This document shows positions 1 through 7,906 of a stretch of DNA of 22,511 nt, in pieces (positions within the stretch are counted from its first letter, which is position 1; each line of letters begins with the position of its first letter). The notes below the pieces were generated by a model. It did no database searches, was not told where the DNA came from, and saw only the letters and a program-made list of their open reading frames with translations. A program made the position numbers and the translations under genes. Source of the stretch: Thermoplasmata archaeon. GTDB lineage: Archaea > Thermoplasmatota > Thermoplasmata > Lutacidiplasmatales > UBA184. Location: contig JASHUJ010000115.1 of the NCBI GenBank assembly GCA_030040035.1, positions 1-22,511 on the forward strand. The letters run 5' to 3'.

Positions 1-155
1 CGGGGGCCGCGGCGGGGACGGAGGGCGAACCCGATATCGACTCGCTCATGGCGGAGCTCGACAAGATCTCCGGTGAGATCCTGAAGCGGGCCCCGAAGAA
101 GGGCGAGGAACCGCCGGCGGACGGTTCTCAAGGGGACGGCGGGCAGTCCCGCTGA
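1..155 (+). CDS. C-terminal end of an unrecognised protein (5' partial)
   Basis: An open frame enters from the left edge (first full codon at base 3) and ends at a TGA at 153-155, giving about 50 residues. The visible part has a short charged amphipathic stretch (DSLMAELDKISGEILKRA) followed by a disordered, Gly/Pro/Gln-rich tail. Codon third positions are mostly G or C, as in neighbouring genes, which supports real coding. No family can be named from so short a tail. The next gene begins 52 bases downstream and appears to have its own promoter-like box, so the two need not be co-transcribed. Confidence 0.5.
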   Translation, partial: GAAAGTEGEPDIDSLMAELDKISGEILKRAPKKGEEPPADGSQGDGGQSR

Positions 156-173
156 GCCTTCGAACCCCGCGCG

Positions 174-183
174 ACGGTTATCT
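174..183 (+). promoter_or_regulatory. TATA-like box for the small CxxC gene
   Basis: The AT-rich core TTATC (178-182) sits in otherwise GC-rich DNA, centred about 28 bases before the ATG at 208. That spacing fits an archaeal TATA box driving a leaderless transcript. It is inferred from sequence and spacing only. Confidence 0.4.
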
Positions 184-207
184 GCCCCGACCGGCTCGAT
201 ACCATCG

Positions 208-462
208 ATGAGCTCGACGCACGCCTCGGCTGAGGAGGAGCGTCTGCTCGCGCAGCTTCGCGATGCGGTCGGCGCGTCACCGGAGCGGCCGCGCGAGATC
301 GAGGTCGGGATCGCGCTCTCGATCGTCCTCGGTCGGCAACGCTCGGCCGTGGCGTGCGGCGGTTGCGCGGTCCCGCTCGAGTTCGACGGGATCCCCGCCC
401 GCACCGAGCCGCATCTTCTGACCCCGTTCCGCCTCGTCTTCGGACCGGCCTCTTCCGCGTAG
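208..462 (+). CDS. small conserved-looking protein with one CxxC motif, function unknown
   Basis: This 84-residue protein has an acidic N-terminal helix (about residues 8-40) and a compact C-terminal part containing a single CGGC motif (C50, C53) followed by VPLEFDGIPA and LLTPFRLVF. The paired cysteines could bind half a metal site, be redox-active, or be incidental. No signal peptide or membrane segment is visible. The start is supported by a TATA-like element about 28 bases upstream, and codon use matches neighbours. It ends 31 bases before the DedA-like gene with no obvious promoter between them, so the two may be co-transcribed. I do not recognise the family and assign no function. Confidence 0.55.
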   Translation: MSSTHASAEEERLLAQLRDAVGASPERPREIEVGIALSIVLGRQRSAVACGGCAVPLEFDGIPARTEPHLLTPFRLVFGPASSA

Positions 463-493
463 CGCTCGATCGGCCGAGGGGCGGGACGGCGTC

Positions 494-1183
494 ATGTTCT
501 CGATCCTCGGCTCGATCACCGGGCTGATCGTGGCGACCCTCGCGGCCGCCGGCCTCCTGGGCCTCTTCGGGCTCGTCACGGTCTCGAACTTCGGGGTCCC
601 GCCCCTTCCCAGCGAAGTGATCCTCCCGTTCGCGGGTTTCCTGATCGCCGAGGGGACGTTCTCGCTCCTCGGCACCGTCGCGGTGGCGCTCGTCGGGGGC
701 CTCGTCGGCTCCTTCGCCGGGTACGCCGTGGGCCGCTGGGGCCGCGAACGCATCACGGGAGCCGGGCTCGGTCGACTGCGGATCGAGCCGAGCCACCTCG
801 CCCGGGTGGACAGCTACTTCGAGCGGCACGGCGAATCGACCGTCGGTCTCCTCCGTCTCGTGCCGGTCCTGCGGGCGTACATCTCCTTCCCGGCGGGCAC
901 GGCCCGGATGGACCCCGCGCGCTTCGGGATCTTCACGTTCCTCGGCTCGGTTCCCTATACGCTCGGACTGCTCTACGCGGGGATCCTCCTCCGGTCCGAT
1001 TGGCCGGTGATCTCGTCGTACTTCGTGTATCTCAACCTCCCGCTGCTCGCGTTGATCGCGATCGGGGTCGTCTATCTTGCCCTCCTGATCGCCGGCGCGA
1101 TCGCGCCGGGGTGGCCTCCGCGGCGCGCGCCGCGGGCCCGGCACCCCTCCGAAGCCGGATCGCCTCCGGGATCCGGGACCTAG
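494..1183 (+). CDS. DedA/VTT-family integral membrane protein
   Basis: The 229-residue protein has several hydrophobic segments (about residues 5-30, 40-80, 140-165 and 175-205). It carries the DedA signature FERHGESTVGLLRLVPVLRA followed by YISFPAGTARMDPARF, where the conserved Arg and Gly residues are present, plus an early PSEVILPFAG segment. DedA proteins are membrane proteins linked to phospholipid flipping and membrane homeostasis; the substrate here cannot be read from sequence. The last 25 residues are a Pro/Arg-rich cytoplasmic-type tail. The TAG stop overlaps the stop of the opposing dihydroorotase gene in a shared CTAG. Family assignment is firm, precise role is not. Confidence 0.88.
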   Translation: MFSILGSITGLIVATLAAAGLLGLFGLVTVSNFGVPPLPSEVILPFAGFLIAEGTFSLLGTVAVALVGGLVGSFAGYAVGRWGRERITGAGLGRLRIEPSHLARVDSYFERHGESTVGLLRLVPVLRAYISFPAGTARMDPARFGIFTFLGSVPYTLGLLYAGILLRSDWPVISSYFVYLNLPLLALIAIGVVYLALLIAGAIAPGWPPRRAPRARHPSEAGSPPGSGT

Positions 1184-2520
1184 GGACCGGCGCCGGGAGG
1201 GCCCGGCGCGTACTCGGGCCGGACGACCCGGCCCCGCGCGGATCCCACGAATTCCCCGGCCTCGACGAGCCGCTCTCCATCGCGGTAGTGCTCGCGGGGG
1301 AGGATCGCGTCCATCCCCTCGAACGCGGTCCACCCGCACGGGGCGTGGAGAGTACGGCCCGAGAGCGGGCGTCGCGCCCGAAAGTCGACCACGATCAGGT
1401 TCGCTCGGTGACCGGGCGCGATCCGTCCGAGCGGCTGGCCGAACCAGCGGGCCGGACGGTCGCATGCCGCCGCGATCAAGGTCGGGAGATCGAGCTCTCC
1501 GGCCCGTACCCGCGCGAGGAGGAGCGGGAGCATCGTCTCGACGCCCGGCATCCCGCTCGGCGCTCGGTCGAAGGGTCGCTCCTTCGCCTCGACCGAGTGG
1601 GGAGCATGGTCGCTCGCGAGGATCGGAATCTCTCCGTGACGGAACGCCTCCCAGAGCGCGAGCCGCTCCGCTTCCGAGCGCAGGGGAGGGTTGACCTTGA
1701 ACCGGGGATCCGACCCCGAGCGCTCGTTCAGGAGCAGGTGCTGCGGGGAGGCCTCGAACGATAGGCCGGCCGCTCGGATCCGTCGGGCGGCCGCCGCGGT
1801 CGTCACGTGGGCCACGTGGAGCCGGAGGCGCGCAGGGGCCGCGAGCAGGCGATCGATCGCCTCCATCTCCGCCGCCGGCGGCCGGGCCCCATCCCACGCG
1901 CGAGGATCGCCGGGCGGCTCCCCACGCACGAACCCCGCCGGATCCTCTGCATGGACGGCGAGCGGGAGGTCGAGATCCGCCAGACGGCGCAGCAGCGCGT
2001 CCGTCTCCGCCGGATCGGGCACCTCCGAGATCCCGGTCGTCGGGCTCAGGTAGAGCTTGAACGCCCCGGCGTGTCGGGCGAGTCGCTCGGGGTGCGCCGC
2101 GCCGAAGGGGTTCGCATAGAGCAGGACATCGACGGCCGCCCGCCCCGGCACGAGCCGGGCCTTCTCCTCGAGCCGCTCGGGATCCGAGATGGAGTGTGGG
2201 TTGTTTGGCATGTCCCCGACCAGGGTGACGCCACCGAGCGCCGCCTGCACCGTGCCGGTCGCCAGGTTCTCGACCTCGTCCGGTCCGCCCGGTTCCCGGA
2301 AGTGGACGTGCACGTCGGTCGCGGCCGGCAGGATGACCGATTCCCCGACGTCGTGGCGGGGCGCGCCGCTCCGGATCTTACCGACGGACTGGATCCGGCC
2401 GTCCTGGCCGATCGCGACTTCGATCGGTTCGAGCCGTCCGCGGACCCACGCGCGACCCGCCAGGATGAGCGCCGTCTCCCGGGGGTCGGGACTCGATGGA
2501 CCCGGTCCGTAGGCCGGCAT
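1180..2520 (-). CDS. pyrC: dihydroorotase
   Basis: This 446-residue amidohydrolase matches dihydroorotase, which interconverts carbamoyl-aspartate and dihydroorotate in pyrimidine synthesis. Visible motifs are DVHVHFREPG (metal ligands H71 and H73), FKLYLSPTTG with K155 as the likely carbamylated lysine, VHAED (H190), HVAHVTT (H238) and LASDHAPHS with catalytic D304. The segment SGMPGVETMLPLLL (322-335) is typical of this class rather than of allantoinase or hydantoinase, although those relatives are the main alternatives. Length is normal. The ATG at 2520 is supported by a TATA-like box 26 bases upstream. It faces purM divergently across 85 bp, linking the two nucleotide pathways. The 3' end overlaps the DedA stop by 3 bases. 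Confidence 0.92.
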   Translation of the reverse strand: MPAYGPGPSSPDPRETALILAGRAWVRGRLEPIEVAIGQDGRIQSVGKIRSGAPRHDVGESVILPAATDVHVHFREPGGPDEVENLATGTVQAALGGVTLVGDMPNNPHSISDPERLEEKARLVPGRAAVDVLLYANPFGAAHPERLARHAGAFKLYLSPTTGISEVPDPAETDALLRRLADLDLPLAVHAEDPAGFVRGEPPGDPRAWDGARPPAAEMEAIDRLLAAPARLRLHVAHVTTAAAARRIRAAGLSFEASPQHLLLNERSGSDPRFKVNPPLRSEAERLALWEAFRHGEIPILASDHAPHSVEAKERPFDRAPSGMPGVETMLPLLLARVRAGELDLPTLIAAACDRPARWFGQPLGRIAPGHRANLIVVDFRARRPLSGRTLHAPCGWTAFEGMDAILPREHYRDGERLVEAGEFVGSARGRVVRPEYAPGPPGAGP

Positions 2521-2542
2521 CGCGCGTTCCCACGAAGGCGGG

Positions 2543-2550
2543 CGTAAAGA
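2543..2550 (-). promoter_or_regulatory. TATA-like box for pyrC
   Basis: Read on the minus strand the sequence is TCTTTACG, centred about 26 bases before the pyrC ATG. This is the spacing expected for a leaderless archaeal mRNA. Confidence 0.45.
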
Positions 2551-2575
2551 GCCCTCGGGTCGGCGTCAGGTCAAC

Positions 2576-2584
2576 CCTAATTCC
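2576..2584 (+). promoter_or_regulatory. TATA-like box for purM
   Basis: The CCTAATTCC core is centred about 26 bases before the purM ATG at 2606. It is one of the few AT-rich patches in the 85-bp divergent region. The leaderless interpretation is inference. Confidence 0.45.
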
Positions 2585-2605
2585 CCTCCCGCGCATGGTC
2601 GGCCG

Positions 2606-3664
2606 ATGGCGTCCGCGTCGCGGGGCGAGGGATGGACCTACGCCCGGGCGGGGGTGGACGTCGGCGAGCGGGCCCGCGCGCTGGCGCGCCTCGTGGAGGC
2701 GATCCGGTACCGACCGCCTCCCACCCACGGTCGCGCCGTCGGACCCAGCGGACACTTCGCGGGCCTCCTGCGGATCGGCCGCGAGACGATCGCGATGACG
2801 ACCGACACGGTCGGTACCAAGGTCCGGCTCGCGGAAACGCTCGGCCGCTGGGAGGAGGTCGGCGAGGACATCGTCGGGGTGAACGTGAACGATCTGGCGG
2901 CCGTCGGGGCTCGGACCGCCGGCCTGGTCGACGTGATCCTCTGCGGGGCCCCGGACGCCGCTACGTTCGCCGCGATCGGGCGCGGTCTCGATCGAGGTCT
3001 CCGTGCGGCTCGCTGCCACCTTCTCGGAGGCGAGACCGCGATCGTACCGGACGTGGTCGCGGGCATCGATCTCGGCGGGACGGCGATCGGCTTCTTTCCG
3101 AAAGGGCGCGATCCCGTGACCGGGGCCCGGATCCGGCCCGGGGATCGGATCCTCGGGATCCCGTCGACCGGTGTCCACGCGAACGGCTTCACGTTGGTGC
3201 GCCGTCTCCTGGCCGAAGCCCACGTCGATCTCGCCCGCCCGCGACCGGGCGCCGAGATCCCGGTCGGGATCGAGCTCTTGCGCCCGACGCGGATCTACAG
3301 CGAGACCGCGGACGCGATCGCCGGTCGTCCCGACGTCCACGGACTCGCCCACCTCTCGGGCGGCGGCGCGCGCAACCTGATCCGACTGCGGCCCGGCGTG
3401 GGCTTCGTCCTCGACCGCTGGCCCGATCCTCCGCCCCTGTTCGGCTGGCTCCAGGGCCTCGGGGGGATCTCCCCCGAGGAGATGTTCGGGACGTTCAATA
3501 TGGGCGTCGGCTTCGCCGTCGTGGTGGCTCGCGAGCACCTCGCCGAGAGCCGGCGACGGCTCGCGCGCGCGGGCGCGCCGGACGTGGTCGAGATCGGGCA
3601 CGTCGAGCGCGGATCGGGCGTCACGATCCCGTCGTGGAACGTTCGATTCACCGGATACGAGTGA
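2606..3664 (+). CDS. purM: phosphoribosylformylglycinamidine cyclo-ligase (AIR synthetase)
   Basis: The 352-residue protein is the ATP-dependent enzyme that closes the imidazole ring in purine synthesis (FGAM to AIR). Characteristic PurM segments appear in order: YARAGVD near the N-terminus, MTTDTVGTKVRLA, VNVNDLAAVGA, HLLGGETA, GIPSTGVHANGFTLVRRLL, AHLSGGGARNLIRL and FNMGVGFAVVV. The GTK and NDLAAVGA motifs form the nucleotide site in the PurM/PurL superfamily. The length is close to the usual 330-350 residues; the paralogues HypE and SelD are excluded by the YARAGVD and FNMGVG signatures. The ATG at 2606 is supported by the TATA-like element at about -26. An upstream ATG at 2595 is out of frame. 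Confidence 0.95.
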   Translation: MASASRGEGWTYARAGVDVGERARALARLVEAIRYRPPPTHGRAVGPSGHFAGLLRIGRETIAMTTDTVGTKVRLAETLGRWEEVGEDIVGVNVNDLAAVGARTAGLVDVILCGAPDAATFAAIGRGLDRGLRAARCHLLGGETAIVPDVVAGIDLGGTAIGFFPKGRDPVTGARIRPGDRILGIPSTGVHANGFTLVRRLLAEAHVDLARPRPGAEIPVGIELLRPTRIYSETADAIAGRPDVHGLAHLSGGGARNLIRLRPGVGFVLDRWPDPPPLFGWLQGLGGISPEEMFGTFNMGVGFAVVVAREHLAESRRRLARAGAPDVVEIGHVERGSGVTIPSWNVRFTGYE

Positions 3665-3691
3665 GCCGGGCTCGCCCTCCCGCGGCGAGCG

Positions 3692-3701
3692 AAACGATTA
3701 G
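3692..3701 (+). promoter_or_regulatory. possible TATA-like box for the EamA transporter
   Basis: The AT-rich patch AAACGATTAG lies about 29 bases before the ATG at 3727, between purM and this gene. It is a weak match, slightly farther than the other leaderless-type boxes in the window. Confidence 0.3.
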
Positions 3702-3726
3702 CCCACGGCCCCGTTGACGGGCCCGC

Positions 3727-4674
3727 ATGGGGAGCGGAGGGGGCTCGCGCGCGGTCGCGTCCCTCCTCGCGGTCGCCGCGGCGTTCCTGTGGGCGACGTA
3801 CTACATCTTCGTGCTCGCGATCTCGCCGGCCACTCGACCGGCGGCGATCCTGGCCCTTCCGTTCGTGGTCGGCGGCGGGGCCTACACCGGGTGGGCGTTC
3901 GCCGAACGCGAGGGCGACGCGTACGTTCGGATGTGGGCGCAGCCGGAAGCCTGGCTCCGGACCGGTCTCCTCGTCACCATGCAGCTCTCAGTGCTCGCCG
4001 CCACGTACCTCACCGGCCCGGTGGATGCCTCGCTGCTCTCGCTCATCGGGGACGTGGTCGCCACGCCGATCCTCGTCGCGCTCCTCCTGGGGGCGCATCG
4101 GGCACAGATCCGGTCGGCATGGTTCGCCCTGGGCCTATTGCTCAGTCTGGCCGGAGGGTCCCTCACGATCGCGGGAGGCCAGCGGCTCGGCGCGATCCCG
4201 CCGCTGGGATGGCTCGCGGTCCCGGCGGTCCCGCTGTCCGTCGCCGCGTACTTCCTCCTCGCCGCGCGGGCCAACGAGAAGTACCCGTCCTCGGCGGTGG
4301 TCGGGCAGTCGATGCTCGCTTCGGGGCTGGTCACGGCCGCCCTCGCACCGGCGATTCCCGGCGGGGCGGCCGGCCTCGTGCCACCGGACCCAACCTCGGT
4401 CGTCGTGCTCGTCGCCCTCGGTCTCACGAGCTTCTTCCTCGCCCCGGTCCTCTACTTCTCGGCGATCCGCCGCGCGGGCTTTGTCCTCCCGCCCATGCTC
4501 ATGACCGGCATCCCGGTCTTCACCCTGCTGCTCAGCGCGATCGTCCTGCGGCTCGGTCTACCGCTGCTCGCGGTCCTCGGGATCCCCGTCGCGGTCGTCG
4601 GCGCGCTCCTCACGTTCCGGGGCGAGACCGCGTCGGAGGCTCCGCCGGTCGACCGTCCCGGCCCGACCTCGTAG
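3727..4674 (+). CDS. DMT-superfamily (EamA-type) transporter
   Basis: This 315-residue protein contains about ten hydrophobic segments arranged as two five-helix halves, the EamA duplication. The first half begins with ASLLAVAAAFLWATYYIFV, the usual opening of the first EamA domain. A PVDASLLSLIGDVVATPILVALLLG segment matches the conserved helix pair after the loop, and the second half repeats it as FVLPPMLMTGIPVFTLLLSAIVLRLG in degenerate form. DMT proteins export or import small metabolites; the substrate cannot be inferred. The C-terminal 15 residues are soluble and Pro-rich. It converges on the polymerase gene with a gap of only 10 bases. Confidence 0.85.
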   Translation: MGSGGGSRAVASLLAVAAAFLWATYYIFVLAISPATRPAAILALPFVVGGGAYTGWAFAEREGDAYVRMWAQPEAWLRTGLLVTMQLSVLAATYLTGPVDASLLSLIGDVVATPILVALLLGAHRAQIRSAWFALGLLLSLAGGSLTIAGGQRLGAIPPLGWLAVPAVPLSVAAYFLLAARANEKYPSSAVVGQSMLASGLVTAALAPAIPGGAAGLVPPDPTSVVVLVALGLTSFFLAPVLYFSAIRRAGFVLPPMLMTGIPVFTLLLSAIVLRLGLPLLAVLGIPVAVVGALLTFRGETASEAPPVDRPGPTS

Positions 4675-4684
4675 GACCGGGCGC

Positions 4685-7156
4685 TTACGGGTAGTCCGCG
4701 AGGCTCTTCGTGGTCCGGCGCCGCTTCGTTGATTTACCGAGGTCACCGACCGGGGAATCCAGGGTCGCCGGCGTCCCGGATGCAGCGGGCGGCGAAGCCG
4801 ACCCCGTCGCCTCGTCGGTCCCGAGCCGGCGCTGGTGGCTTCCGCGGAGAAGCGCGGCCGCGTCCCAGTCGAAGACCTCGGTCACGCGTCCGAGGGTCTG
4901 GGCGACCCGGTCCGCGTAGTACTCCCAATCGGGGACCTTGCCGAACGGTCGCCCGTCGACCCATGGCTCGATCCCTTGCGGGCTCGCCCGCGAGTTCGTC
5001 ACGATCCACGAGACGCGCATCCCCGGGATGACGTCGTAGCCTTCGGAGCGGAGCTGGCGGAAGACGCGGAGGAATGGTAGGGCATCGCGGGTCGATTCGT
5101 TGTACTCGTCCTCCCCGCGTACCGTTCGCCCGATCACGAGCCGCTCCACGGGGACCTCGCGGTTCCGCACCGCGGCCACGAGCTCGCGCGAGCGGCGCAC
5201 CGCGCCCTCCGTGTCCCCGCGCAGGATCAGGTCGAACACTTCGAGCAGCGCCGCGGATTGGTAGTCGAACGCGTCGGTCCGGCGCGTCTCGTAGCCGCGG
5301 ACGATGACCTCGTCGCGCGGCCACACGGTCCGGCCGACGTAGCGCTTCTTCACGCCGTGGGAGAAGAACGCCTCGTAGACTGATTGGAACTCGAACGTGA
5401 CCCCCTCCTGGCTGAACCGCTTCGCGAGCTGATCGCCGAACTCCCGAGCCCCCGCGAGCGAAGGTACCGGCGACCGGACGAACACCGAGTCGGTGTCCGA
5501 GTAGACGACCTCGAAGCCGTCGTTCTCGAGGTCCCGGATGATCGACGTGATCGCCTCGCGCGCGAAGGCGGTGATGGCCGCGCCGATGTCCTTGTTCGTG
5601 AACCGGTAGAAGCTCGAAGCGAGGACGCCGTAGAACGAGTTCATCAGGATCTTGACCGCGTTCTGCAGCCCGTCGTAGTACGTCGCGAGCTCGGGCGAGC
5701 TCGCGCTGCGCGCCGCCTGGCGGAACCGGTCGCGGTCCGCGAGGAGGTCCGACAGGATCCCCGGGATGATCCCGCGGCGGACGCTCGCGGCGAGGAAGCG
5801 CGCCCCCGACGGCGCCACGGTCGTCCCCTCGGGCGAGAGGGTCGTGAAGCAGAGGTTCCGCGCGATGATGATCGACGGGTACATCGACTTGAAGTCGAGT
5901 ACGACGACCCACTCGTAGCGTCCCGGCCGGATCGCGTGGACGTACCCCCCCTCGATCGGCGTGTCCCGCCCGCCGAAGTGGCTCATCGGCACGCCGACGC
6001 CCTCCGTGTCGGCGCGCGGGATCAGGATCGCGTCCACGAACAGCGACGTCCGTCCGTTCATCCCCTCCTCGAGCGGAAGGTGCGCGACCGTCGCCAGGTC
6101 GGCCGCCTTGTCGGTGACCCGGAGCCGCTGGAGGATGCGCAGGGCCAGGTCCGCGTCGTGCTCGCAGTACTCCATGACGCGCTCGGGGTCCTTCGCCCAC
6201 TCCTCGTCCATGTTGCGTCGGTCGACGTCGAGCTTCGAGTCCCCGAGGTAGGTCCGGGCGACGAACTGGAGGGTCTCCTGCTTCGGGTGCAGTTCCTGGC
6301 GGGCCGCCCACCAGGCATCGGCGACCGCGCGGCCGGCGATCTTCCACAGTCGGTCCCCCATCGTCCGGGGGACCGAGCGCTCCCGACCGAAGGCGAGACC
6401 GTTGAGTCCGACGGCTTTCGCCCGCTCGACCAGGAGCGGGAAGTCGTAGCCCCCGATGTTGTAGCCGGTGATCACGTCCGGATCCTCCTCCCGAACGACG
6501 CGGACGAACTCCTCGAGGATGCGGCTCTCCTCGGGATCGGCGAGGCGGAACGAACGCCGGGGACCGCCCCCGCCTTCGACCACGCCACAGATCGTGTAGA
6601 TCGTCCGGGACCGGATCGAGTTCTCGATGTCGAACGACAGGACGCGCAGCGACGGTCGGAACCCGTCGGTCGGTCGGATCTCGTGGCCGTCTCCCGTCGC
6701 GATCCGTACGACGTTCGGCACCGTGTAGCGGGCCCGGATCTCCTCGGGCTCGTCCTCGGCCTCGAACGCGACCGTCAGCCCGAGGTGCTTGTCGTACAGG
6801 AAGCGGTGGACGAACGGGATGTCGCAGGCGAGGACGCTCGTCTCCTCGCCCCGGCGGCGGTACTGATCGCGGTACTGGGGCACCAGCCAAGGCCGGTGCA
6901 GGGTCACCCGGACGGCTGGCCGGTCCTGGCCGCCCGCCCAGATCGTGAGGTCGTCGACCCTCACGATCTCGGGGTCCTTCGCGAGGCGCTCGCGATCCGC
7001 CGGGGTCGGCTCCGTGATCTCGAAGTACGGTCGGAAGCCGTAGTAGCGCGCCACCATCGCGGCGCCCTCTCGGGTCCGTCCGAACAGCTCGACCACGACC
7101 CCGTCGTCGACGGCCTGGTACGAGCCTTCCAGCACGAACAGTTCGACCGATCGCAC
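4685..7156 (-). CDS. polB: family B DNA polymerase with 3'-5' exonuclease
   Basis: The 823-residue protein carries complete family B motifs. The exonuclease domain has LSFDIENS (D176, E178), ITGYNIGGYDFP (N233, D238) and YCEHD (Y330, D334). The polymerase domain has motif A DFKSMYPSII (421-430), motif B NAVKILMNSFYG (499-510), motif C YSDTDSV (552-558) and KKRY (603-606). All catalytic acids are present, so it should be active and proofreading. N-terminal FRPYFEI and WLVPQYRD resemble the uracil-sensing pocket of archaeal PolB. The last residues, TKSLADYP, could be a degenerate sliding-clamp (PIP) motif after a disordered linker at about 775-810. It lies 7 bases after the uracil-DNA glycosylase gene on the same strand. 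Length is normal and no intein is present at the motifs. Confidence 0.95.
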   Translation of the reverse strand: MRSVELFVLEGSYQAVDDGVVVELFGRTREGAAMVARYYGFRPYFEITEPTPADRERLAKDPEIVRVDDLTIWAGGQDRPAVRVTLHRPWLVPQYRDQYRRRGEETSVLACDIPFVHRFLYDKHLGLTVAFEAEDEPEEIRARYTVPNVVRIATGDGHEIRPTDGFRPSLRVLSFDIENSIRSRTIYTICGVVEGGGGPRRSFRLADPEESRILEEFVRVVREEDPDVITGYNIGGYDFPLLVERAKAVGLNGLAFGRERSVPRTMGDRLWKIAGRAVADAWWAARQELHPKQETLQFVARTYLGDSKLDVDRRNMDEEWAKDPERVMEYCEHDADLALRILQRLRVTDKAADLATVAHLPLEEGMNGRTSLFVDAILIPRADTEGVGVPMSHFGGRDTPIEGGYVHAIRPGRYEWVVVLDFKSMYPSIIIARNLCFTTLSPEGTTVAPSGARFLAASVRRGIIPGILSDLLADRDRFRQAARSASSPELATYYDGLQNAVKILMNSFYGVLASSFYRFTNKDIGAAITAFAREAITSIIRDLENDGFEVVYSDTDSVFVRSPVPSLAGAREFGDQLAKRFSQEGVTFEFQSVYEAFFSHGVKKRYVGRTVWPRDEVIVRGYETRRTDAFDYQSAALLEVFDLILRGDTEGAVRRSRELVAAVRNREVPVERLVIGRTVRGEDEYNESTRDALPFLRVFRQLRSEGYDVIPGMRVSWIVTNSRASPQGIEPWVDGRPFGKVPDWEYYADRVAQTLGRVTEVFDWDAAALLRGSHQRRLGTDEATGSASPPAASGTPATLDSPVGDLGKSTKRRRTTKSLADYP

Positions 7157-7163
7157 GGCGCGA

Positions 7164-7817
7164 CTAGACCGTCGGATGGTAAGCGTTTTTGGACCCGCCC
7201 GCGAGCCAAGACCCGAGCGCCCCGACGTCGCGATCCCAGCGCTCCGCCCAGCGGCGGGAGCGCAGGGTGGCCGCCGGATGGAGCAGCGGGAAGATCCTCG
7301 GCGGTCCGCCGGGACGAGGGTACCCGGCCGCGAGGAGGATCGCCGGCGCGCCCGGCTCGAGGGTTCGCAGGGCGGACCGCCCGAGCGGCACCAGGATCTC
7401 GGGGGCGAGGAGGGCGAGCTGGCGCTCGAGGTAAGGTCGGCAGGTCCGCGCGGCCGACGGGTCGAATCGGTTCCGGGGCGGGTGGCACTTGAGCACGTTC
7501 AGGACGCCGTACTCGTCGGTCGATAGTTGGAGCCGCTCGATGGCGCGATCCAGTCGCTGGCCGGCCCGACCGACGAACGGGATTCCCTGTCGATCTTCTT
7601 CGGCGCCCGGTGCTTCCCCGACGAAGACGATCCGGGGCGCGAGGCTTCCGCGATAGACGACGGCCTGGGTGCGGGTTCGACCGAGCGGGCAGAGCTGGCA
7701 CCGGCGGATCTCGCGCGAGAGACGGTCCCACGCCGCGCGCCGAGCGGCCTCGGTGCCGATCGGTTGGGCGATTGGGAAAGTGCGAGGCCCGGAACGGCTC
7801 CGCGCTCGCGGTTTCAT
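7164..7817 (-). CDS. udg: uracil-DNA glycosylase, family 4 (iron-sulfur type)
   Basis: This 217-residue protein excises uracil from DNA in base-excision repair. It shows the family 4 pattern: CQLC (C40, C43) and later C111 and C126 as the four likely 4Fe-4S ligands, VFVGEAPGAEEDRQGIPFVG (65-84) as the catalytic and uracil-binding loop, NVLKCHPPRNR, and LLHPAATL with H180 in the second active-site motif. GEAPG and the four cysteines separate it from the Fe-S-lacking family 1 and 2 enzymes; family 5 is less likely. The ATG at 7817 gives a basic 13-residue leader before the fold, and no better start is visible. It shares a divergent promoter region with rpsL and lies directly upstream of polB, fitting joint control of uracil handling. 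Confidence 0.92.
   Translation of the reverse strand: MKPRARSRSGPRTFPIAQPIGTEAARRAAWDRLSREIRRCQLCPLGRTRTQAVVYRGSLAPRIVFVGEAPGAEEDRQGIPFVGRAGQRLDRAIERLQLSTDEYGVLNVLKCHPPRNRFDPSAARTCRPYLERQLALLAPEILVPLGRSALRTLEPGAPAILLAAGYPRPGGPPRIFPLLHPAATLRSRRWAERWDRDVGALGSWLAGGSKNAYHPTV
7178..7184 (-). promoter_or_regulatory. possible internal TATA-like box for polB inside the udg 3' end
   Basis: On the minus strand the sequence reads CGCTTAC following an A-rich run, centred about 25 bases before the polB ATG at 7156. It would allow polB to be transcribed separately from udg. It overlaps the last codons of udg, so the base pattern could be coding-driven. Confidence 0.3.
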
Positions 7818-7867
7818 CGGCGTCCGGCCGGCCCGTTCACCGCCGAGAGCGCGAGTCGGGACCGACC

Positions 7868-7874
7868 TTAAATA
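7868..7874 (+). promoter_or_regulatory. TATA box of the rpsL-rpsG-EF-2 operon
   Basis: TTAAATA in the context GACCTTAAATAGGGG is the clearest TATA element in the divergent region between udg and rpsL. Its centre is about 35 bases before the rpsL ATG, implying transcription start near 7897 and a leader of about 10 nt. The same TTAAATAGG string is found before rrp4. Because TTAAATA is nearly symmetric it could also serve udg on the other strand with a leader of roughly 28 nt. Confidence 0.65.
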
Positions 7875-7906
7875 GGGGCTCCCTGTGGCTCGGCCCCTTC
7901 GCCACC

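Noticed and set aside
5384..7492. Long plus-strand frame opposite polB and udg
   Set aside because: Its translation is charged shadow sequence without motifs, while the minus strand encodes complete PolB and UDG motifs.
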